Source of the DNA: Balneolaceae bacterium
Lineage (GTDB): Bacteria; Bacteroidota; Rhodothermia; Balneolales; Balneolaceae
DNA: 64,000 nt
Assembly (NCBI GenBank): GCA_020832285.1
Contig: JAFIFB010000110.1
Span: forward strand, 1-64,000
Direction: 5' to 3'
The position numbers were made by a program, and so were the translations under genes. The notes under the pieces were generated by a model. The model was given only the letters and a program-made list of their open reading frames with translations. It was not told the DNA's origin and searched no databases. Below are positions 9,417 through 19,100 of the stretch, piece after piece (the stretch's first letter is position 1; the number at the start of each line of letters is the position of its first letter).

Positions 9417-9854
9417 AGGGCATCAATAAATTAATCTCTTGTATAAACGCTTATCACATCAAATTGTTTCTGACTCACAGGTCTGGAAAAGAAAGATAAT
9501 CAGAGGCCGAATTATAGTCATTACATCGAAATCATCAATCTTTACAGATATGCTTTCCCATTGATTTTTAACCCGCATTTCTCACAGAAAAAATTATGAA
9601 TAAGTCTATCAATTTGATTATTAATGCCTTAGCCTGTAATTTCGTCGATTGTCTCGAAAACACCCTGTCAGATGCTGCGCTCCGAGCGTAAGCGATTCCC
9701 ACGAAGTGAAATTGCCAGTGGGCTGTGTTGTCTCGGAAATGGCTTGCTCAACGTCCGACAGCGATCGGACTGTTTCCGCCACCATTTTCTCCCGACTGCC
9801 GTCGGGATTGCCCACAACCAAATTTCTTGGTGTGAAATGCGGGTTAATAATGTA
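9417..9854. other. Intergenic region with small hairpins
   Basis: No gene is supported. Short overlapping frames at 9620-9990 exist on both strands but have no family content. Two compact inverted repeats are visible: GTCCGA/TCGGAC (9753-9758 with 9765-9770) and TCCCGAC/GTCGGGA with a 4-nt loop (9790-9807). The block from about 9640 to 9830 is GC-richer than the flanking AT-rich DNA and looks like a decayed dispersed repeat. Confidence 0.4.
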
Positions 9855-10631
9855 CTACCTGCTTTGCCCAAAAAGCCAATCCAGTACAAACCGGTCGTTA
9901 TATGCGGGAATCCAGGAGGCGTGATTCACATCCGGATATTCGGTGTAGCCCGGTTTTCCGCCTGCATTCCAAATGGCCTGGATCATCTCTCTTGAAAGTT
10001 CTGGTGAAACTATGTTGTCGAGTGCTCCGTGAAAGTTCCAGATGGGGATTTCAGTGAGACGGTACGCTTTTGCGGGATCCCCTCCGCCGCAAATGGGCAT
10101 TGCTGCGGCAAACATGTCCGGGTAACGTGCGATGAGATCCCATGTTCCGAACCCTCCCATTGAAAGCCCGGTGATGTAGAGGCGGTTTGAATCTACCGGA
10201 TATTCTTCGGTCATTTTCAGTACCAGTTCGTGAGCCAGCTTAAGGGGCAGCGAGGGTTCATCCATAAGGCCTGCTCCCTCTTCCCGCCAGTTCAGGTTGG
10301 CCCAGAACGTATCTACAGGGGCCTGAGGTGCAATTACGATGGCGGGATGGTCATTTCTGAAATCTTCGTTGGCAAAGGCATCTGCTCCCCAGGTAAGCTG
10401 AGCGGTATTATCGTTTCCGCGCTCACCGGCTCCGTGCAGGAACAGCACCAGCGGATAAATTTCGCCTTCAATAAATTCTTCCGGGAACATAACCCGGTAT
10501 CGCAGGGTGTCGCCTTCATCCGAGATATATACACGGGGTTCGTAAATTTCTTCGAGGTCGGTTTGGGCATGGGAAAGCAGGGGGATGAACATCACAGAAA
10601 ATATGAGCAGGGAGGCGGAGAGCTGTTTCAT
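9855..10631 (-). CDS. Secreted alpha/beta-hydrolase esterase (CE1/PHB-depolymerase-like)
   Basis: The preferred start is the ATG at 10631, giving a clean signal peptide (MKQLSASLLIFSVMFIPLLSHAQ); an upstream in-frame ATG adds 13 residues of no obvious use. The fold shows FLHGAGERG (oxyanion region), the nucleophile elbow GLSMGGFGTW, the acid in GALDNIVSPE and the catalytic histidine in DVNHASW. This is the feruloyl-esterase/PHB-depolymerase-like group sometimes annotated as prolyl oligopeptidase family or dienelactone hydrolase. Substrate is unknown; a secreted ester hydrolase acting on plant or algal polymers is possible. Confidence 0.85.
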   Translation of the reverse strand: MKQLSASLLIFSVMFIPLLSHAQTDLEEIYEPRVYISDEGDTLRYRVMFPEEFIEGEIYPLVLFLHGAGERGNDNTAQLTWGADAFANEDFRNDHPAIVIAPQAPVDTFWANLNWREEGAGLMDEPSLPLKLAHELVLKMTEEYPVDSNRLYITGLSMGGFGTWDLIARYPDMFAAAMPICGGGDPAKAYRLTEIPIWNFHGALDNIVSPELSREMIQAIWNAGGKPGYTEYPDVNHASWIPAYNDRFVLDWLFGQSR

Positions 10632-10679
10632 GGTGGTGAGTTTGTAATGGATTTGCTGGAATATAATCATTTGGTTGGG

Positions 10680-10786
10680 GGAAAAGTCAAAAGTGAAAAG
10701 GAAAAGAGATTAAATATGTCAACCCAGTTCAGGTATCTGAATTTTCTCTTTTCATTTTTTCCCTTTTCCCTTTTCACTCATAAAAA
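10680..10786. repeat. Inverted GTGAAAA/TTTTCAC-type repeat
   Basis: Between the esterase and the PhoH gene, a GTGAAAAGGAAAAGAGA string (about 10693-10710) is matched about 35 bases later by its approximate reverse complement TCTCTTTTC...CCCTTTTCAC (about 10744-10777). The same GTGAAAA word forms the tandem array at 13177-13211. The stem lies just past the 3' end of the minus-strand PhoH gene and may act as its terminator. Confidence 0.45.
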
Positions 10787-12121
10787 TCACAAAAACTTAC
10801 TCGCCAGATTCGCCAGCTCCGAGCGTTCCCCTTTTTCGAGGTTGATGTGGGCATACACATCGTTGTTGTGCATGCGGTCTACCAGGTAGGAGAGGCCGTT
10901 GCTTTGGGCATCGAGATAGGGGGTGTCGATCTGGAATATATCCCCCGTAAAAATAATCTTGGTGTTTTCACCCGCCCGGGTTATGATCGTTTTGATTTCA
11001 TGCGGGGTGAGATTTTGCGCTTCATCAATAATAAAAATCACGTTGTTGAGGCTGCGTCCGCGGATGTAGGCGAGCGGCACAATCGACAGCTTTTCGGTCT
11101 GAACCAGCTCATCCACCTTTTTGTACTGCTTGCTCGATTCGCTGTATTGATTTTTAATGATGTTCAGGTTATCCCAAAGCGGCTGCATGTAGGGGTCGAT
11201 TTTTGATTTGACGTCGCCGGGAAGGTAACCTAAATCACGGTTGCTGAGCGGAACGATGGGACGGGCAAGATAGATCTGCCGATACTGGCGCCTCTGTTCC
11301 AGTGCACAGGCGAGGGCAATCAGTGTTTTTCCGGTTCCGGCCGCACCAGTTACTGTGGCCAGCAAAATCTTGGGATTCATCAATGCGTGCATGGCAAATG
11401 TCTGTTCGGCATTTCGCGGTGTGATTCCGTACGCATTCTTTGAACTGACCAGTTCTACATTTTTATTCCCGGGATTGTAATAGCCCAGTGCCGAACCGGA
11501 ATGATTTTTCAGAATGTAATAGTGGTTGCTGACCGGGTTGGATGACTCAATGTCACTATGTTTGACTTTTCCGTTTTTGTAGAGCTCATTAATAGGGCTG
11601 TTGTCATCAAAATACAGATCTGTTTTTCCTTTGTAGAGATGATCGATGTCTTTGATGCGGATCGTTTCGTAATCTTCGGCATCAAGATTAAGTGCACGGG
11701 CTTTCAGCCGCAGGTTGATATCTTTGGTGACGAGCGTAATTTTTTTACTTGGTTCATCTTCCTTTAGTTTCATGGCTGCGTTGAGGATGCGGTGGTCGTT
11801 CTTTACTGATCCAAACACCTGGTTAGCGTCCTTCGCACTTCCTTCATCACTCACCACCTTGATTTTACCGCGAGTGCGGCCGTTCAGAGGAATCCATTGC
11901 TGGATCATATTGGCATCAGTAATTTTATCAAGGAAGCGGATAAACTCACGTGCGTGAAAGCTGGTAACGGAGTTGCCTTTTTTAAACGAGTCAATCTCTT
12001 CGATGACAGTAATGGGAATGGCGATATTATGTTTTTCAAAATTCTTTACAGCATCAGAATCATATAGAAGAACGGAAGTGTCAAGAACGAAAATCTTTTT
12101 CACCTTTTTTTGTCCGGGCAT
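10787..12121 (-). CDS. PIN domain-PhoH family ATPase
   Basis: A 444-residue cytoplasmic protein fusing an N-terminal PIN nuclease domain to a PhoH NTPase, the layout of PhoH2/YlaK-type proteins. The PIN part starts FVLDTSVLLYD (Asp14) and contains EEIDSFKKG and VTKDINLRLKA with acidic residues in the expected places. The ATPase has Walker A GAAGTGKT (259-266) and Walker B VIFIIDEAQN (361-370), then FTGDIFQID. PhoH2 proteins are reported as RNA helicase/RNases. A 10-bp inverted repeat lies just upstream. The gene is not closely coupled to its neighbours. Confidence 0.92.
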   Translation of the reverse strand: MPGQKKVKKIFVLDTSVLLYDSDAVKNFEKHNIAIPITVIEEIDSFKKGNSVTSFHAREFIRFLDKITDANMIQQWIPLNGRTRGKIKVVSDEGSAKDANQVFGSVKNDHRILNAAMKLKEDEPSKKITLVTKDINLRLKARALNLDAEDYETIRIKDIDHLYKGKTDLYFDDNSPINELYKNGKVKHSDIESSNPVSNHYYILKNHSGSALGYYNPGNKNVELVSSKNAYGITPRNAEQTFAMHALMNPKILLATVTGAAGTGKTLIALACALEQRRQYRQIYLARPIVPLSNRDLGYLPGDVKSKIDPYMQPLWDNLNIIKNQYSESSKQYKKVDELVQTEKLSIVPLAYIRGRSLNNVIFIIDEAQNLTPHEIKTIITRAGENTKIIFTGDIFQIDTPYLDAQSNGLSYLVDRMHNNDVYAHINLEKGERSELANLASKFL

Positions 12122-12164
12122 AGGCCAAACTTCATTAAATTAAGGGGAAGGGTAAATGGCTGTA

Positions 12165-12195
12165 GATACTTTAGTTTAACAATAGCTAAAGTATC
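12165..12195 (-). promoter_or_regulatory. 10-bp perfect inverted repeat upstream of phoH-like gene
   Basis: GATACTTTAG (12165-12174) and CTAAAGTATC (12186-12195) are exact reverse complements separated by 11 bases, centred about 59 bases before the PhoH start. It could be an operator for a dimeric regulator or a hairpin in the 5' leader. No factor is known to me for this sequence. Confidence 0.45.
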
Positions 12196-12396
12196 AGAGA
12201 TAGTCAATATTGAGAGAGTCAGGAGTTACTTCATTTTTTAAATCATATTCCTCACGAGTTTCTTTATTCTTTTCGTTCGGGGTTCATCTGTTTGGCTCCA
12301 GACCGGGGCAGATACCGTGTTATTGAATATTACAGGGTTTATGACCGAACGCTGTCAGGTCCTTTCGGACGCTTACAGATTCTTCAGTTAAGTGGC

Positions 12397-13167
12397 CTAT
12401 AAATCAGTGAGTTCGTATAGTCCAATCCCCAGTGCGACAGCTACATTTAGGCTTTCCACCGAATCTGTGTGGCCTTTAATGCGGACGGGCGTCCGGTTTG
12501 ACCTGAATAGTTTCGGGCTGATGCCGTTTGCTTCATTTCCGGCAACGAGGATCGTTTTTCCCGGGGGGCTGACGGATTCTATTTCAACAGCAGATTCGGA
12601 GCCATCGAGCAGATAGATTTGCCAGTCCGGTGATTCAAACTGACTGAATAGGCTTTCCAGATCACCTTTCAAAAACGGAATGGCTCCTGTGGCACCGGCC
12701 GTGCTTCGCACCACTTTGGGATGGAACGGATCCACACATCCGCTGCCAAAGAGAATGGCAGTTACTCCAAACCAGGCAGCCGTACGAATGATCGTGCCCA
12801 AATTACCGGGATCCTGAACAGCGTCGAGTGCAATGATCGGCCCGTTTGTAGATATAACTGAATCCATCGGTACTTCATCGGGTATCCGGCAGACGGCAAT
12901 CACACCCTGCGGCGTTTCTGTATCCGAAACATCTGTAAAATCGCTATCAGAAAGCTGAAATACGGGAAGGCTATTCGTCAATGAAAGCTCATCAATCACA
13001 CCAGAATTATCGGCCAGGATTTCTACGACATCCAGAAACCCATTGTCCAGAATCTGCTCCACACAGCGAAGTCCTTCTGCCAAAAAGAGGCCTTCCTTTT
13101 TTCGGTATTTGCCCATGAGCAGCTTGCGCCACTTTTTGATCTGGTTGTTTGAAGCGCTTGTTGGCAT
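12397..13167 (-). CDS. TrmH/SpoU-family RNA 2'-O-methyltransferase
   Basis: A 256-residue SPOUT enzyme that 2'-O-methylates tRNA or rRNA using SAM. An N-terminal substrate-binding region (KKWRKLLMGKYRKKEGLFLA, VVEILAD) precedes the knot domain with its three signatures: motif 1 ALDAVQDPGNLGTIIRTA, motif 2 ILVAGNEANGIS, and motif 3 IKGHTDSVESLNVAVALGI. This matches RlmB/TsnR-like members; the exact target nucleotide cannot be told from sequence. The leader carries a 7-bp tandem array that starts 10 bases from the start codon. OxyR lies directly upstream on the same strand. Confidence 0.92.
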   Translation of the reverse strand: MPTSASNNQIKKWRKLLMGKYRKKEGLFLAEGLRCVEQILDNGFLDVVEILADNSGVIDELSLTNSLPVFQLSDSDFTDVSDTETPQGVIAVCRIPDEVPMDSVISTNGPIIALDAVQDPGNLGTIIRTAAWFGVTAILFGSGCVDPFHPKVVRSTAGATGAIPFLKGDLESLFSQFESPDWQIYLLDGSESAVEIESVSPPGKTILVAGNEANGISPKLFRSNRTPVRIKGHTDSVESLNVAVALGIGLYELTDL

Positions 13168-13176
13168 TTATCTTTT

Positions 13177-13211
13177 AAGTGAAAAGTGAAAAGTGAAAAG
13201 TGAAAAGTGAA
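13177..13211. repeat. Five tandem copies of a 7-bp unit (AAGTGAA)
   Basis: Five perfect back-to-back AAGTGAA units lie between the oxyR 3' end and the start codon of the TrmH-family gene, beginning 10 bases before that ATG on the minus strand. Heptamer arrays change spacing rather than frame in a leader. The same word occurs in the inverted repeat at 10680-10786. Confidence 0.9.
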
Positions 13212-13237
13212 AATGTCCACACACAATAAGTCAGAAA

Positions 13238-14170
13238 CTACTCAATCAATACTTTTTTCTCCGTGGATTTGAGTTCTGCCGGAACGGCATCGCAGATCGA
13301 TTTTTTGAATGCGGTGATGATCGTCTTTTTCAAGTGTTTTCGTCCGAAAACAAGCCGGACTTTGCGTGATGGTACCGGGTCTTCGAACTCTTTAATCACA
13401 GCATTGGCACAGTTACTGTCAAACTCCTGTACTGCAGTCCATGGAAGCAGGGTCATTCCGAAATTTTGTTCCACTAATTTTTTCAGGGTTTCCAGATTTC
13501 CGCTTTTGAATTCGATAGCAGACTGATTTTTTCTTTCCGCCTCCTTGCACAGTTTCACGGCTTGATCGCGGAAACAGTGGCCCTCATTCAGCAGCCAGAT
13601 GTTGGTTCGGTCCAGGTCATCCACCGTCAGTTTATCCTTCTCGATTAGCGGATGATTGTGGGAAAGGTAGGCGACGAAAGGCTCAACGAAAAGGTCTTCA
13701 GTATAAATATAGCTCTGTTCTGTCGGTGTGGCAATGATCCCCGCATCAAGTTGATCGTTTCCAAGTTTTTCAAGCAGCTCTTTGGTCAGCAGCTCTTCGA
13801 AAACAAGTTCTACAAGTGGATTCTTTTGTACAAAAGATCGCAAAAACAGGGGCACGAGATATGGGGCAATCGTCGGGATAACCCCAACCCGGAAGGTTCC
13901 TTTCAGCTCGTTTTCTTTAAAGTTGGCAATATCGGATAATTGCTTCGACTCTTTAAGGATGGTTTTAGCCTGGGCAATGATCTTTTCTCCGATAGCCGTT
14001 GGAACCACAGGTGATTTGGATCGGTCGAAAATTGTGACTCCCAGCTCATCCTCCAGTTTGTGAATCTGCATACTGAGTGTAGGCTGAGTGACGAAGCTTT
14101 TTTCTGCCGCCGTGGCAAAATGTCGGTACTTGTCTACCGCGATGATGTAAGAGAGTTGTGTCAGGGTCAT
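13238..14170 (-). CDS. oxyR: LysR-family hydrogen-peroxide sensor OxyR
   Basis: A 310-residue LysR-type regulator. The N-terminal winged helix (TLTQLSYIIAVDKYRHFATAA...TQPTLSMQIHKLEDELG) is followed by an effector domain with the redox pair of OxyR: LLNEGHCFRDQAVKLC places cysteines at 199 and 208, the same numbers as in E. coli OxyR. Oxidation of these cysteines by peroxide would switch on antioxidant genes. No catalase or Ahp gene is adjacent; the AhpD-like gene at 36.1 kb and thioredoxin at 54.4 kb are possible regulon members but this is a guess. It is divergent from the acylphosphatase gene. Confidence 0.92.
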   Translation of the reverse strand: MTLTQLSYIIAVDKYRHFATAAEKSFVTQPTLSMQIHKLEDELGVTIFDRSKSPVVPTAIGEKIIAQAKTILKESKQLSDIANFKENELKGTFRVGVIPTIAPYLVPLFLRSFVQKNPLVELVFEELLTKELLEKLGNDQLDAGIIATPTEQSYIYTEDLFVEPFVAYLSHNHPLIEKDKLTVDDLDRTNIWLLNEGHCFRDQAVKLCKEAERKNQSAIEFKSGNLETLKKLVEQNFGMTLLPWTAVQEFDSNCANAVIKEFEDPVPSRKVRLVFGRKHLKKTIITAFKKSICDAVPAELKSTEKKVLIE

Positions 14171-14261
14171 AAACCATCCGTTTTTTTGATAATCTCTGAA
14201 AACTATTGAATATTAAGAACCACAGAAAATACGGAAAAATGATAAAAATAAGTTTTAACAG

Positions 14262-14549
14262 ATGGATGATCATTCTGAACTGAAATATCTGAAAATCAAA
14301 GGGCGGGTGCAGGGAGTCGGTTTCCGGTATTTTACCCGGCAGAATGCGTACGATCTGAACATCAAAGGCTGGGTAAAAAATATGCCCGATGGCACGGTGG
14401 AAACGTTGATTTCCGGCAATCGTGAAAACATCAGGGAGATGATAAAAAGACTGATGAAAGGTCCGCGCAGAGCACGGGTAACCGATATTGAAGAAATGAG
14501 CAGCAACAACATTGATGAAACCTTTCACGATTTTAGTGTCTGGCGATGA
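14262..14549 (+). CDS. acyP: Acylphosphatase
   Basis: A 95-residue cytosolic enzyme hydrolysing acyl phosphates such as carbamoyl or acetyl phosphate. The signature GRVQGVGFRYF gives the catalytic Arg22, and GWVKNMPDGTVE supplies Asn40. Length is normal for the family. The stop overlaps the next start in ATGA, so translation is probably coupled to ThpR. Confidence 0.95.
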   Translation: MDDHSELKYLKIKGRVQGVGFRYFTRQNAYDLNIKGWVKNMPDGTVETLISGNRENIREMIKRLMKGPRRARVTDIEEMSSNNIDETFHDFSVWR

Positions 14550-15079
14550 GGTTGTTTATTTCAATCGATTTTCCCAAAGAGATCTGCCAAAAGCTCAGTA
14601 CACGGGTTCCAGAACTGGATGACTGGAGAAAAACAGCGGCTGATAAAATCCATCTGACTCTGTTTTTTATCGGTGATTGTACGGTGAGTGAGAATGCTCA
14701 CCTATCGATGCAGTTGAGTGAAATCAGCTTTACCTCCTTTCAATTGAAAACCGGTCCGCTCGGAGTGTTCCCGAATCAGAATAATCCAAAGTTATTATGG
14801 TGCGGTCTTCAAGAAAGTGAACCGCTTCTGATGCTTCAGGAAAAGATTGCTGAACGTGCTGGTCGTTTCAGGAATAAGAAGGAAAGCAAACCGTTTAAAC
14901 CGCACATTACGCTGGCACGCCGTAAATCGGGGCATGGAAAGGATGCAGCAATCCTAAGGCATCTGGATGAGACCTTCGATCCGCTGACCGTTCGTGTTGA
15001 TTCTTTTCATCTCAAACAAAGTATTTTAAAACCGGAAGGGGCTGAGTATGTGAATCTGAAAACGTTCCGGGCTCAATAA
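14546..15079 (+). CDS. thpR: RNA 2',3'-cyclic phosphodiesterase
   Basis: A 177-residue member of the LigT/2H phosphoesterase family. Both HxT motifs are present: HLTLFFIG (His36) and HITLARRK (His120). The enzyme opens 2',3'-cyclic phosphates to 2'-phosphates on RNA ends. It overlaps acyP by 4 nt, and the next gene follows after 17 nt, which suggests a three-gene operon. Confidence 0.92.
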   Translation: MRLFISIDFPKEICQKLSTRVPELDDWRKTAADKIHLTLFFIGDCTVSENAHLSMQLSEISFTSFQLKTGPLGVFPNQNNPKLLWCGLQESEPLLMLQEKIAERAGRFRNKKESKPFKPHITLARRKSGHGKDAAILRHLDETFDPLTVRVDSFHLKQSILKPEGAEYVNLKTFRAQ

Positions 15080-15096
15080 TAAACATTCATATTTCC

Positions 15097-15954
15097 ATGA
15101 AAACAGTTAAAACTATGGGTACTTTTCTGATAACAATCGCGGGAATCTACCTGCTGATACTCGGTTTGATGTATACTTTTCAAAACCAGCTGCTTTTTAT
15201 TCCTTCCTCAGATTTTATGCAGACACCCGCAGGTGCCGGTTTAACGGCCGAAGATGTCTGGGCCGAAACCGAAGACGGCGTTCGCATTCACGGATGGTAC
15301 TTTCCGAATGAGGAGGCGGAATATGTTGTGGTGCTTTCTCATGGAAATGCGGGAAATATTGGCGGTCGAATCGATATCGCTTCAACACTGCTGAGCAGCG
15401 GAGCATCGGTTCTGATGTATGATTACCGGGGTTTCGGCCAGAGTGAAGGGAGTCCGTCTGAAAAAGGTTTGTACAAAGATATTGAAGCGATTGTGGAGTA
15501 CCTTAAATCGGATTATGGATACACCGAACCGCAAATCGTGATGTACGGGCGATCCCTCGGAGGTGCGGTTGCAGCATACGCCGCAACAAGGTATGATTTA
15601 GGTGGACTTGTGCTCGATTCGGCATTTAAGAATTTGAGAGCGATGGTCCGGGAAGTGTACCCGTTTGTCCCGTCTCGTCTGGCAAAATACGATTTCCCAA
15701 CCGATGAGTACATTCGCAGACTTGATGGAGTGCCAGTAATGATCATGCACAGCCCGAACGATGAAATTGTGAGGTACCACCACGGACAGATTTTATACGA
15801 ACTTGCCGGAGATCCCAAAAGTTTTGTAGAACTGAGGGGCGGTCACAACGATAATTTTTTCCAGTCGCAGAGCCTGATCGAGCGAAGCTGGCGGGAATTT
15901 CTGGAGAGGAAGAGTGCGGCCAGCGATGTCGAAACACACGATGAAGATGGTTAA
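15097..15954 (+). CDS. Membrane-anchored alpha/beta hydrolase (ABHD13/BEM46-like)
   Basis: A 285-residue hydrolase. An N-terminal membrane anchor (GTFLITIAGIYLLILGLMYTF, about 8-28) precedes a serine hydrolase domain: SHGNAGNIGGR (oxyanion), YDYRGFGQSEG, nucleophile GRSLGG (Ser153), acid in HSPNDEIV, and catalytic His in RGGHNDNF. This pattern fits the YfhR/BEM46 group of unknown substrate. It is the last gene of the acyP-thpR run, and a strong hairpin follows it. Confidence 0.88.
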   Translation: MKTVKTMGTFLITIAGIYLLILGLMYTFQNQLLFIPSSDFMQTPAGAGLTAEDVWAETEDGVRIHGWYFPNEEAEYVVVLSHGNAGNIGGRIDIASTLLSSGASVLMYDYRGFGQSEGSPSEKGLYKDIEAIVEYLKSDYGYTEPQIVMYGRSLGGAVAAYAATRYDLGGLVLDSAFKNLRAMVREVYPFVPSRLAKYDFPTDEYIRRLDGVPVMIMHSPNDEIVRYHHGQILYELAGDPKSFVELRGGHNDNFFQSQSLIERSWREFLERKSAASDVETHDEDG

Positions 15955-15979
15955 CGCTTTTAAATAGTTCATGTCCAGG

Positions 15980-16010
15980 AACCTCCAAGGGTTTAGAACC
16001 CTTGGAGGTT
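15980..16010. terminator. 14-bp perfect hairpin (CCTCCAAGGG type)
   Basis: AACCTCCAAGGGTT (15980-15993) and AACCCTTGGAGGTT (15997-16010) pair perfectly around a 3-nt loop. There is no strong T-run after it, but its position 25 nt after the hydrolase stop suits transcript-end formation. I recognise this sequence type as a dispersed hairpin often seen between genes in Bacteroidota. Confidence 0.75.
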
Positions 16011-16140
16011 TGCCCCTGTACTGGTTTCAAACCTTTGCCTGGCCACTCCAAATTTTCCTGATTTCAGGTTCTTTTTTCCTTCGCTACTTCTGTATATTTC
16101 CTCATCTGAAATCCCCAATTTCCAAATCAAGACACGCTCC

Positions 16141-19100
16141 ATGTATCTCATTTTCGACACCGAAACCACCGGCCTTCCCCAGAATTATTCAGCCCCGCTG
16201 ACCGATTTTGACAACTGGCCCCGGTGTGTTCAGCTTGCCTGGCAGGTGCATGACGAAACCGGGAAAAGGATCTCCAGCGGCGATTATATCGTGAAGCCCG
16301 ACGGATTTACTATCCCCTTCAATTCCGAAAAAGTACACGGAATCTCAACTGAGCGTGCTCATAAAGAGGGTATTCCGCTCGAAGAAGTGATGGACTATTT
16401 CAGCCGCGATCTGGAAAAGTGCATCTTTGTTGCCGGCCACAACCTGGAATTCGATCTCAACATTATGGGATCTGAATATCTGCGTGTTGGGCGTGAGAAT
16501 CCTCTCTCAGAAAAAAAGGCGATTGATACGAAAGATGAGTCGACCGAATACTGCGCCATTCCGGGCGGACGCGGGCGTTATAAATGGCCCACACTCGCCG
16601 AACTGCACGATAAACTTTTCCAGGTGGGATTCGAGGAAGCGCATAATGCCGCTGCCGATGTAGATGCCACGGCACGTGCATTCCTGGAGCTCGTTCGTAT
16701 CGGGGTGATTCAGCCCCAGCATCATGCCGAACCCGGTGAAGTGCCCGCAAATCTCTCCGGGCTTATTGATACTTCACACTATATGCCGAAAGTGGAAGAT
16801 CTGCGCCGAAGAGGTGTAACTGGTGAAGAAGATGAAAGTTCTGCCACTATCGACCTCCCGAAAGAGAGTGCAGGTAGAAAAGTGGATTCACCGTTTGTAC
16901 ACCTTCACAATCACTCCAAATTTTCGGTACTTCAGGCGGCATCGGGCGTGAAAGACCTTGTGAAAAAGGCGAAAGACGATGGCATGCCTGCCGTGGCCCT
17001 CACCGATCAGGGAAATATGTACGGCGCCTTCCATTTTGTGAAAGCAGCGAATGAGGCCGGCATTAAACCGATTATCGGGCTGGAGGCATACTTTGTTGAG
17101 GACCGCCATCAGAAACGGTTTACCCGCGATCACAAAGATAAGCGGTATCAACAGGTATTTTTGGCCAAAAATCGAAAAGGTTATGAAAATCTTGCTGAGA
17201 TGTGTTCGCTTGGCTTTATCGAGGGATACTACTACAAATTCCCGCGAATTGATCGTGAACTTGTTAAAAAATATCGCGAAGGGCTTATTGCAACTACCGG
17301 CGGACTTTTGGGAGAAGTACCCGACCTGATTCTGAACCGGGGCGAAGAAATTGCAGAAGAAGCCCTGAAATGGTGGCACGACCTCTTCGGGGATGACCTG
17401 TACATCGAACTTATGCGTCACGGGCTTGAAGAGGAAGAACGTGTGAACAGTGTACTGCTGAAGTTTGCGGATAAGCACGGTGTCAAAGTAATAGCCACCA
17501 ACAACACCTTTTACATGGAGAAGGAGGACGCCAAAGCGCATGATGCTCTTCTCTGTATCGACAACAATGAGCTGATTTCTACACCTATCGGAAGAGGGCG
17601 CGACAAGCGGTTCGGATTCCCGAATGACGAGTTTTACTTCAAAACGCAGGATGAGATGAAGTCGCTCTTTGCTGACCTGCCCGAAGCGATCTCGAACACG
17701 GCCGGAATTGTGGAGAAAATCGAAACGATCAAACTGAAACGGGATGTAATTCTGCCCCATTTCGAACTGCCCAAAGGTTTTAAAACCGAGGATGATTACC
17801 TCCGCCATCTTACGCTTGAAGGTGCCCGTGAGAAGTATGAGCGTGTAAGTGACGAAGTGATCGACCGGATCAACCATGAGCTGGGTATCATCAAAGAGAT
17901 GGGATTTGCCGGTTATTTTTTGATTGTTCAGGATTTCATAATCGAAGCGAAAAGGATGGGTGTGTATGTGGGACCGGGGCGTGGTTCTGCAGCCGGGTCG
18001 GTGGTAGCCTACTGCACGGAAATCACCAATATCGATCCGCTCAAATACGATCTGCTTTTTGAACGGTTTCTGAATCCAGAGCGGGTATCCATGCCCGATA
18101 TTGACATCGACTTTGATGATGACGGACGCCAGCGGGTGATCGATTATGTGGTTCAAAAATATGGAAAGGATCAGGTGGCTCATATCATAACCTTCGGCAC
18201 GATGGCAGCCCGTTCGTCGGTGCGGGATGTAGCTCGTGTGCTGAACCTGCCGCTGCCTGATGCCGACCGGATCGCCAAACTGGTCCCCGAAACGATTGGA
18301 ATTTCACTGGAAGATGCATTCAAAGAAGTAAAAGAGTTACGGGAACTCAAAGAGCAGGATGATAAGCTCGAAGGGCAAACCCTTCAAATGGCGGAAACAC
18401 TGGAAGGCTCGGTCCGGAATACCGGCATTCACGCTGCCGGAGTGATCATAGCTCCGGATAAACTCACCAAATATATCCCTGTTTGTTCTGCCAAAGATGC
18501 CGATCTCTACGTTACCCAGTTCGACGGTAAAGTGATTGAAGATGCCGGAATGCTGAAGATGGATTTTCTCGGACTGAAGACTCTATCCATCCTGAAAACG
18601 GCTATTCATTATGTGAAGGAAAATCACGGTAAAGAGTACAATTTGGATGATATTCCGCTGGATGATGAACCCACGTTCGAGATGTATCAGAAAGGTGCTA
18701 CGGTGGGAATTTTCCAGTTCGAATCGGACGGGATGCGCAAGTACCTGAAGCAGCTAAAACCGACCAGTATCAACGATCTGATCGCCATGAACGCACTTTA
18801 CCGGCCCGGTCCGATGCAGTTTATCCCGGATTATATCCGCAGAAAACATGGCGAGGAGCAGGTGGAGTACGATCACGATGACTTGCTGGATATCCTGGAA
18901 CCGACCTATGGTATTATGATCTACCAGGAGCAGATCATGATGGTGGCGCAGCGAATGGGCGGCTACTCACTCGGTGAAGCAGATGTACTCCGTCGGATCA
19001 TGGGTAAAAAACAGCCTGAGCTGCTCCCGCCCGAAGAGGAGAAGTTCATCAAACAGGCGGTGGAAAAGGGATACGACAAAAAAACCGCCAAAGAAGTTTT

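Noticed and set aside
9621-9995. Overlapping frames of 66-107 codons on both strands
   Set aside because: They overlap the esterase 3' end and a repeat-like block, with no protein signature.
16888-18183. Plausible-looking 431-codon minus-strand frame
   Set aside because: It is fully antisense to the DnaE PHP and palm domains, which carry clear conserved motifs on the plus strand.
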